DNA of 7,439 nt from Kiritimatiellia bacterium. GTDB taxonomy: Bacteria > Verrucomicrobiota > Kiritimatiellia > RFP12 > UBA1067. Made by a program: the position numbers and the translations under genes. Location of the stretch: contig JAQWAM010000054.1 of the NCBI GenBank assembly GCA_028707675.1, positions 1 to 7,439 of the forward strand. The letters are read 5' to 3'. The stretch's first letter is position 1. Each line of letters opens with the position of its first letter. The notes below the pieces were generated by a model. The model was not told where the DNA came from and searched no databases. It saw nothing but the letters and a program-made list of their open reading frames with translations. Shown in pieces: positions 4,687 through 7,439 of the stretch.

Positions 4687-5943
4687 ATGACAGATAAAAA
4701 GAAACCCTGGCTGCCCTACAAGTGGGAGCTGATCGCGCTGCTCTGGTTCGCCTTTTTCTTCAATCAGGCGGACCGGCAATCCTACAATGTGGTGCTGCCG
4801 CTGCTGACCAAGGATCTTGGGCTCTCTTCCGTGCAGACCGGCCTGATCGGTTCGATCTTCCTCTGGTGCTACGCGCTGCTGGTGCCGTTGGGCGGTTATC
4901 TGGGCGATATCGCGCGGCGCAAGTGGGTGCTCTTCTTCAGTCTGCTGCTGGCGAGCGGATGTACCTTCCTGTCGGGCATCGCCGGCGGCATGATGAGCCT
5001 GATCCTGATCCGCGGTTTCGGCAACGGCGGCGGAGAGGCGTGTTACTTTCCGTCCGCCAACTCGCTGATCGGCCAGTATCACCACAAGACCCGCGCGCTG
5101 GCCATGGGCATCCACCAGACCGCGCTCTATTGCGGACTGATCCTCAGCGGTCTGATGGCCGGATGGCTGGGCGAACGCTACGGCTGGCGCACGCCCTTTT
5201 TCTTCTTCGGCAGTATGGCGCTGATCCTCTGTTTCATGATTCTCTGGCGGGTCAAGGATGTGGGACAGCAGTCACAGACTGACGATTCGAAGAAAGTCAG
5301 GCGGATCCCTCTCAAGGAGTTGTTTCACGGAGTGCTGTGCAAGCCGACGTTTTGGGCGCTCTGCCTCTCGTTCAGCGCGTTCTTTTTTGTGATCTGCGGT
5401 TTCAACACCTGGATATCCACCTTCTTGTACGAGAAGTACGATCTGAAACTGGCCAAGGTGGGCTTTTCATCCATGTTTTACCATCAGGTGGCGGCCGCCG
5501 CCGGAGTCCTGCTGGGCGGACGCGTCTCGGACCTGCTGGCGGTGCGTTTTCCCCGCGTTCGCATCAAGGTGCTGATCTTCGGCCTTTTCATGGCGGCGCC
5601 CTTTGTCTATCTGATGGGCGCGACCGGCAAGCTGTGGGTCTGTTATGCCGCGCTGGCCGGGTTCGGCGTTTTCCGCGGTATGTTCGACTCGAACATCTAC
5701 GCCACGCTCTTTGACGTTATAGACCCTAAATACCGCGGCTCGGCCACCGGCCTAATGCTGACAAGCATCTTTTTCGTCGGCGCTTTCGCTCCGGTGATTC
5801 TTGGCTGGGCCAAAGACTCGATCGGACTGACGCAAGCCATGTCCTGGCTTTCACTCGGTTTCGTGATCGGCGGCTTGATTCTGCTGGCTGCCGCGATGTT
5901 CTCTTATAGAAAAGACTTTTTCGAGGAGAGCCTGAACGCATAA
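4687..5943 (+). CDS. MFS transporter, sugar/sugar-acid type (418 aa)
   Basis: A twelve-segment integral inner-membrane carrier of the major facilitator superfamily. The first membrane segment (about 13-28) ends in NQADRQSYNVVLPLL, which resembles the 'D-R-x-x-x-x-x-x-P' start of the anion:cation symporter branch (hexuronate/galactonate carriers). Motif A is GGYLGDIARRK (69-79), and a degenerate repeat, GGRVSDLLAVRFPR (277-290), follows in the second half. The long cytoplasmic loop with charged residues is at about 188-212. It probably imports the product made by the exported enzymes upstream. I start it at 4687 (MTDKKKPWLPYKWE): AAGAGA (4674-4679) is an acceptable Shine-Dalgarno there, while the in-frame ATG at 4648 belongs to the 27-bp repeat. 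TATAAA (4669-4674) might be a -10 but has no partner -35. The kinase gene follows after 73 bp. Confidence 0.88.
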   Translation: MTDKKKPWLPYKWELIALLWFAFFFNQADRQSYNVVLPLLTKDLGLSSVQTGLIGSIFLWCYALLVPLGGYLGDIARRKWVLFFSLLLASGCTFLSGIAGGMMSLILIRGFGNGGGEACYFPSANSLIGQYHHKTRALAMGIHQTALYCGLILSGLMAGWLGERYGWRTPFFFFGSMALILCFMILWRVKDVGQQSQTDDSKKVRRIPLKELFHGVLCKPTFWALCLSFSAFFFVICGFNTWISTFLYEKYDLKLAKVGFSSMFYHQVAAAAGVLLGGRVSDLLAVRFPRVRIKVLIFGLFMAAPFVYLMGATGKLWVCYAALAGFGVFRGMFDSNIYATLFDVIDPKYRGSATGLMLTSIFFVGAFAPVILGWAKDSIGLTQAMSWLSLGFVIGGLILLAAAMFSYRKDFFEESLNA

Positions 5944-6016
5944 AAAAGGGCAGGAGCCGCGTCCGCATGCATGAATGAGCCGACGCGCGAACCTCCCTGC
6001 GGAAGAAAATTCAGAC

Positions 6017-6943
6017 ATGAGCTTCGCACCCAAAATCACCGGCGTCGGCTACTGCGGCATGGATTACCTATGCATTGTGCCGAGCGTGCCGCATGACGAC
6101 AAGGTCGAGATCGTCGACAGCCTCATCCAAGGCGGCGGTCCGGCGGTAACCGCTGTTGTCGCCGCCGCCCGGCTGGGCGCCGGTGCCGCGTTCTGCGGGG
6201 TGGTCGGCGATGACGAGCGCGGGCGGCAGATCCTGCGCGGACTCAAAGACGAAGGAGTCCGGACAAACGGGGTCAAGGTCCGCAAAAAAGCTGAATCGCC
6301 GGCCGGGTTCTGCTGGATCGATCGGCAGAGCGGCAAGCGCAGCATCGCCTGGACAAAAGGCAGCGCCAGACCGCTTGCGCCGCGTGAAATTGACCGCGCT
6401 GTGATTTGTGCCAGCGATCTGCTGCATCTCGACGGCCATCATGCCCGGGCCGCGCTGGCCGCGGCCAAAATAGCCCGCGGAAACGGAGTCACGGTATCGG
6501 TCGACGCGGGCACGCTGATGCCCGGCATTGAAGATGTTCTGGCGCTGGGCGAGATCATCATCGCCTCCGCGCGCTTCGCCGCCCTTTTTTCGGGATTGCG
6601 CTCGCCGGCCGCGGCGGTGCGCAAGCTGTTCTTGCCCGGTTGCCGATTCGCGGGCATAACCCTTGGCAAACGCGGCTCGGTCGGGTTTGACGGGAAACGG
6701 ATATTCCGTTGTCCGCCGTATGAAGTGCCGGCCGTGGTCGACACCACCGGCGCTGGCGACACCTATCACGGGGCGTTCGCGTTCGCGGCCGCGCAGGGAC
6801 GGCCTTGGGAAGACTGCATGCGGTTTGCGACCGTGGTCGCCGCGCTGAAATGCACACGGCTAGGCGGCAGGACCGGCATCCCGAATCTCCGGACGGCAGA
6901 AAGGCATTTGAAGAAATTTGAAACCGCAATTTGCGGCGCGTGA
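6017..6943 (+). CDS. PfkB/ribokinase-family sugar kinase (308 aa), candidate IolC-like
   Basis: An ATP-dependent cytoplasmic kinase of the PfkB family. The N-terminal strand ITGVGYCGMDYL (7-18) and the substrate-side glycine motif GGGPAVTAVVAAARLG (39-54) come first, then GVVGDDERGR (61-70). The family signature DTTGAGD (242-248) carries the catalytic base D248 and the anion hole. Length is normal for the family. The motif 'GG-x-x-x-N' common in ribokinases has V-T instead of the asparagine. Substrate cannot be told from the fold. The IolB homologue 45 bp downstream makes 5-dehydro-2-deoxygluconate kinase (IolC role) an attractive guess; ribokinase- or 2-keto-3-deoxygluconate-kinase-like activity is also possible. 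I start at 6017 because GGAAG (6001-6005) precedes it and the family's first strand follows closely. An in-frame ATG at 5975 would add 14 residues unlike the family. Confidence 0.85.
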   Translation: MSFAPKITGVGYCGMDYLCIVPSVPHDDKVEIVDSLIQGGGPAVTAVVAAARLGAGAAFCGVVGDDERGRQILRGLKDEGVRTNGVKVRKKAESPAGFCWIDRQSGKRSIAWTKGSARPLAPREIDRAVICASDLLHLDGHHARAALAAAKIARGNGVTVSVDAGTLMPGIEDVLALGEIIIASARFAALFSGLRSPAAAVRKLFLPGCRFAGITLGKRGSVGFDGKRIFRCPPYEVPAVVDTTGAGDTYHGAFAFAAAQGRPWEDCMRFATVVAALKCTRLGGRTGIPNLRTAERHLKKFETAICGA

Positions 6944-6988
6944 AGCGCGCGCGGCGTGCCGGGTTGCCGGCGCAAAGAAAGGGCCATT

Positions 6989-7439
6989 ATGCAAGAGCAT
7001 CTGAAACATTACGAGAATCAGGGCAAATTCACCAAGATCGCCTCGATCGGAGACGGCGGTTTGAAACTGACAGAGTTCGGGATCATCACGCTGAAGGCGG
7101 GTGAGTCGTACGCTTCGGCTTCAGGCGCGTTCGAAGTTGCGCTGATCGTGCTGGGCGGAACCTGTGAAGTGCGCGGTGAAGGGTTCGCGTTCACGAATGT
7201 CGGATCGCGCAAGGATGTTTTTTCCGGCAAGCCCCATACCGTCTATATCCCTTGCGGCACGGAGTACACCGTGATTGGCACGACCGATGTGGAGGTCGCC
7301 TGGGCCGCATCCCCTTCGGATCTCAAGACCGCCGCCTATGAGATCACGCCCGCACAGGTCAAGGAAGCCCACATCGGCAAAGAGAACTACCAGCGCGACG
7401 CGCTGCTAATGCTGACGGACGCCTTTCCCTCCAGCCATT
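6989..7439 (+). CDS. iolB: 5-deoxy-glucuronate isomerase, IolB family (5' part, runs off right edge)
   Basis: The open frame starts at 6989 after AAAGAAAGGG (6974-6983) and gives 150 residues before the window ends. Features of the N-terminal cupin half of IolB are visible: FGIITLKAGESY, VLGGTCEVRGEG, then GSRKDVFSGKPHTVYIPCGT and EVAWAASP, and later HIGKENYQRD. IolB converts 5-deoxy-D-glucuronate to 5-dehydro-2-deoxy-D-gluconate in myo-inositol catabolism and belongs to the KduI/IolB superfamily of cytoplasmic metal-dependent isomerases. The metal-binding histidines are expected in the second half, outside the window, so activity cannot be judged. It directly follows the PfkB kinase, the order of chemistry expected for IolB and IolC. 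KduI (uronate isomerase) is the main alternative, but the 'R-K-D-V-F-x-G-x-P-H-x-x-Y-x-P' stretch is closer to IolB. Confidence 0.85.
   Translation, partial: MQEHLKHYENQGKFTKIASIGDGGLKLTEFGIITLKAGESYASASGAFEVALIVLGGTCEVRGEGFAFTNVGSRKDVFSGKPHTVYIPCGTEYTVIGTTDVEVAWAASPSDLKTAAYEITPAQVKEAHIGKENYQRDALLMLTDAFPSSH

Noticed and set aside
5975..6016. Upstream ATG of the PfkB kinase at 5975
   Set aside because: The added 14 residues do not resemble the family, and the nearest purine-rich site is about 19 nt away; ATG 6017 has GGAAG upstream and places the first beta strand correctly.
6924..6936. CCGCAA-T-TTGCGG palindrome at the end of the kinase gene as an operator
   Set aside because: It resembles the TTGCG/CGCAA arms of the divergent-region dyads but lies inside coding sequence with different spacing; codon choice in GC-rich DNA is enough to explain it.
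6956..6973. Hairpin between the kinase and iolB as a terminator
   Set aside because: A 7-bp stem with a GTTG loop is present, but it is followed by AAAGAAAGGG rather than a T-run, and that purine stretch is the ribosome binding site of iolB. Readthrough is more likely.

Overview
The window is GC-rich and looks like a carbohydrate-catabolism locus from a bacterium of the Planctomycetota/Verrucomicrobiota/Lentisphaerota/Kiritimatiellota group. The case for this group is a divergent XylR/AraC-type regulator, several consecutive Tat-signal Gfo/Idh/MocA and TIM-barrel isomerase genes, and intergenic DNA full of short palindromic and tandem repeats. Kiritimatiellota or Lentisphaerota is my best guess, but this is an inference from gene content; there is no rRNA or marker gene here.

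Layout: (1) Positions 1-294, minus strand: the N-terminal part of a sugar-sensing regulator that runs off the left edge. (2) 295-410: divergent control region with two inverted repeats built on TTGC/GCAA, a perfect extended -10 for the rightward operon, and a plausible promoter for the regulator. (3) 411-633: remnant of a Tat-exported sugar phosphate isomerase/epimerase-like gene. Only the signal peptide and the C-terminal tail survive, and they are in different frames. (4) 635-2032, 2029-2964 and 3026-4297: three intact Tat-signal genes (oxidoreductase, TIM-barrel isomerase/epimerase, oxidoreductase). The first two overlap by 4 bp. (5) 2972-3007: a 9-bp phased tandem repeat. (6) 4298-4686: a repeat block with two full copies and two truncated copies of a 54-bp double-hairpin element, a duplicated 27-bp segment and simple repeats. 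(7) 4687-5943: MFS transporter. (8) 6017-6943: PfkB-family sugar kinase. (9) 6989 to the right edge: 5' part of an IolB-type 5-deoxy-glucuronate isomerase.

Working model (inference): exported oxidoreductases and an isomerase/lyase-like TIM barrel oxidise and rearrange or cleave a sugar, cyclitol or glycoside outside the cytoplasmic membrane. The MFS carrier imports the product, and the kinase and IolB homologue handle a deoxy-keto acid in the cytoplasm, as in the lower part of myo-inositol catabolism. IolB acts directly before the IolC kinase in that pathway, so the PfkB-IolB pair is the best clue to the chemistry. The true substrate cannot be read from the sequence.
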